Source of the DNA: SpSt-398 sp041752235
GTDB lineage: Bacteria > Bacteroidota > Bacteroidia > Chitinophagales > Chitinophagaceae
Assembly (NCBI GenBank): GCA_041752235.1
Contig: JBGSHM010000010.1
Location: 186,001-250,000, forward strand
Direction: 5' to 3'
Length of the DNA stretch: 64,000 nucleotides
The notes below the pieces were generated by a model. The model saw only the letters and a list, made by a program, of their open reading frames with translations, had not been told where the DNA came from and searched no databases. Made by a program: the position numbers and the translations under genes. This document shows, in pieces, positions 61,885-64,000 of the stretch (position 1 is its first letter; every line of letters begins with the position of its first letter).

Positions 61885-64000
61885 TTATAAGGAGATGTTT
61901 AAACCAAAGATCACGCTGCGGGCCGAAGGATACGGAGTATGCTCGATACCGAATGACGGTACATTATCCACGGGCTTGGGCGTATTTACTTCCGGATCAA
62001 ACCCGGTATAATTCGTAATCACAAACAGGTTCTGACCCGTTACATACACGTTCACATTGCGGAAGGATTTACCCAGTTGGCCCACATTATAAGAAAGTGT
62101 CATGTTGGCCATCTTCAGGTAGTTGCCTTTTTCCAGGTAGCGGTCGGATACCGGTTGGGCATTGGCTTTATTTTCCAAAGCTCCAGGAGTATAAACGCTG
62201 CTGGCGAGGTTTCGGTTGGCTGCGATGTTACCCACAGCAAGAGAAGCCTGCACCGTATTGTTATAAACCATGTGCCCGAAAGCACCGTTCATGTTGGCAC
62301 TCAATGACCATTTCTTGTAGGTAGCATTAGCGGTCAAACCCAACAGGGTTGTCGGATTGGGGCTACCGGCATAGAAACGGTTAGCATTGGCGTCACCACC
62401 TTCGTAAAGAGCTTCCCCTGTATTTTTATCCAGACCCAGGAAATGCCCCAGGTAGAACACGTTAACCGGTTGGTTATTTACGAACTGTTGCGCACGGGCG
62501 CCTGTCAAACCCTGACCACTGATCTCACCGGTCAGGAAGGGAGCACCTGTATAGTTGGTCAGCTTATTCTTCAGGAAAGCGGCGTTCATACCTACATTCA
62601 CCGACAGGTCCTGTTTTGCTACCACGGCTGCATTCAAGGCAACTTCCAATCCGGAGTTGATCACATTACCATCGATATTGCTCCAGTATTTGGCGGCAGG
62701 AGCAGGTGGAATGGCGTCGAAGTTGAACAGCAGGTCTTTTGTATCCTTGTTGAAATAGTCGATAGAACCGGAAAGACGGTTATTCCATACGGCGAAATCA
62801 ACACCGATGTTTAACTGTGTAGACGTTTCCCATTTCAAATCGGGGTTGGCGATATTATCCAAACGGATATCGCCAGGCCCAAAGTAACGATAACGCTCCT
62901 GGGCGGCACCGGCAGGGAATTCCTGGTTACCCGTCAAACCCCAACCTGCTCTAAGCTTCAGGTTTTTGATAAAGGAATTGCCAGCCAGGAAGTCTTCATT
63001 CGACATGACCCAGGCTGCAGCAAAAGAGGGGAAATAACCATACTTGTTGTTCTCACCAAATTTGCTGGAACCATCTGCACGGAAGGAAGCGGTCAGCAAA
63101 TACTTGTCTTTGAAGTTAATGTTGGCACGAACAAAGTAGGACTGCAGATCAGTGATCGGATCAGCATACGAGAAGGGCCGCAGCGAAGTAACGGTCGATC
63201 CCTGGAAATAGTTGGTATAAGGAATGGAATTCGACGTGAAATCACGACCGGAGATTCCAAACCCTTTATTTTTAAATCGCATGAACTCATAACCCAAAGT
63301 AGCACCAAAGGTCAGGTTCTTGTTCAATTCCTTGTTATAGTTCAGCACATGAGTCAACTGCTGGGTGGTCAGTTCGGAATTGGTCAGGTAAGCAAAACCT
63401 CTTCCAAAAATATCCTGCAGGTTCATGAGGCTGGATACCTGGCTGCGGCGAATACCACTACCATAATTCAAGCTCAGGGTCATGCGGTATTCCAGATCAT
63501 TTGAAAACTTGTAATAGGGAGACAGGCTGGCAAGCACATTCGTGGTCTTAGCCTGATCATCATAATATTCAGAAAGTGCCAGCGGGTTCTTGTCCTGATC
63601 ACCTATTCCAATGGAAGGCGTAGGGAACTGGAAAAAAGTCCCATCGGGATTCCGGAGTGCCTTGGTGGGGTTCCACTGAAGGGCCATACCAATCAGGCTA
63701 CCCTGAGAACCGGCGTTGTTAGAGATCGGAGCGATCTGCTCGTCGGTTTGAGAAGCAATGATATTGAAATCAAGACCAAGCTTTTTGCTGTCCAGGAACT
63801 TAAGTGCGCCAGAAAGATTCGCTGTATAACGCTTCAGACCGGATTTGCGAACAATACCTTCCTGGTTCAAATATCCAAAGGAACTACGCATCCGGGCATT
63901 ATCACTACCGCCACTGATGGAAACGTTGTAGTTCTGGTAAATACCTTGGCGGGTGATTTCATCAAATGCATCTACAGAAGCACCGCCATCCACACCTGTA
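61885..64000 (-). CDS. SusC/RagA-family TonB-dependent outer-membrane transporter, C-terminal part (5' end outside window)
   Basis: The frame is open to the window edge, and about 705 residues are visible. It starts inside the plug/early barrel region (DEITRQGIYQNYNVSISGGS, the typical SusC segment before the barrel) and ends at the last strand (ARSVIFGLNISL). YFVRANINFKDKYLLTAS, ADGSSKFGENNKYGYFPS and LKLRAGWGLTGNQEF are SusC hallmarks. The signal peptide, carboxypeptidase-like domain and TonB box lie outside. It heads an operon with SusD and three UnbV lipoproteins. Confidence 0.96.
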   Translation of the reverse strand, partial: TGVDGGASVDAFDEITRQGIYQNYNVSISGGSDNARMRSSFGYLNQEGIVRKSGLKRYTANLSGALKFLDSKKLGLDFNIIASQTDEQIAPISNNAGSQGSLIGMALQWNPTKALRNPDGTFFQFPTPSIGIGDQDKNPLALSEYYDDQAKTTNVLASLSPYYKFSNDLEYRMTLSLNYGSGIRRSQVSSLMNLQDIFGRGFAYLTNSELTTQQLTHVLNYNKELNKNLTFGATLGYEFMRFKNKGFGISGRDFTSNSIPYTNYFQGSTVTSLRPFSYADPITDLQSYFVRANINFKDKYLLTASFRADGSSKFGENNKYGYFPSFAAAWVMSNEDFLAGNSFIKNLKLRAGWGLTGNQEFPAGAAQERYRYFGPGDIRLDNIANPDLKWETSTQLNIGVDFAVWNNRLSGSIDYFNKDTKDLLFNFDAIPPAPAAKYWSNIDGNVINSGLEVALNAAVVAKQDLSVNVGMNAAFLKNKLTNYTGAPFLTGEISGQGLTGARAQQFVNNQPVNVFYLGHFLGLDKNTGEALYEGGDANANRFYAGSPNPTTLLGLTANATYKKWSLSANMNGAFGHMVYNNTVQASLAVGNIAANRNLASSVYTPGALENKANAQPVSDRYLEKGNYLKMANMTLSYNVGQLGKSFRNVNVYVTGQNLFVITNYTGFDPEVNTPKPVDNVPSFGIEHTPYPSARSVIFGLNISL

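Overview
The window is chromosomal DNA from a member of the Bacteroidota, most likely family Chitinophagaceae or a close relative. Supporting signs are a SusC/SusD pair, GH97, many secreted lipoproteins and small outer-membrane barrels, 30S protein bTHX, two good TAnnTTTG promoter boxes, three tandem FG-GAP/UnbV lipoproteins, and the order rplM-rpsI-rpsB-tsf. Taxonomy is inferred from gene content only. No tRNA, rRNA, CRISPR array, transposase or prophage was seen.

Layout. 1-13 kb: the 3' part of metH, then a leftward cluster (SemiSWEET, MFS, HAD phosphatase, RDD protein), a GH97 alpha-glucosidase, a LOG-type phosphoribohydrolase, exonuclease III, DUF4286, HU, a 38-aa bTHX gene, pdxH, a coiled-coil membrane protein and pyrH. 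13-16 kb: a response regulator and a TPR histidine kinase, followed by a gene-free 528-base nested palindrome. 16.4-31.8 kb: an envelope-signalling region. It holds a zinc lipoprotein peptidase, a sigma factor / membrane TPR protein / TPR-CHAT protease operon, an outer-membrane barrel with a matching promoter-like motif, a serine hydrolase, an FHA-membrane-trypsin protease, and an overlapping Ser/Thr kinase - PP2C phosphatase - Ser/Thr kinase operon that continues into two outer-membrane proteins and a strong terminator. 31.9-34.8 kb: the tsf-rpsB-rpsI-rplM operon on the minus strand. 35-44 kb: a sucrose/trehalose locus made of transporter, fructokinase and amylosucrase (plus strand) facing LacI, transporter and trehalase (minus strand), with identical LacI-type operators about 82 bases before each transporter start. 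44-64 kb: an outer-membrane gene broken by an in-frame TGA, a vanadium haloperoxidase-like lipoprotein, GH65, a GyrI-like protein, three UnbV/FG-GAP lipoproteins, and SusD and SusC (the SusC N-terminus lies outside the window).

Two things stand out. First, the sigma / membrane-TPR / periplasmic-CHAT operon looks like a self-contained protease-gated signalling circuit. The motif TGATGACC-N16-GATGTA precedes both the sigma gene and the barrel gene after the operon. Next to it lies a phosphorylation module with an extracytoplasmic trypsin-like protease. Second, many intergenic gaps carry hairpins built from short iterated words. One dispersed family (ACCGCCAAGGCGC type) occurs nine times, and other word families recur in the ribosomal operon and elsewhere. 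No gene in the window explains them.
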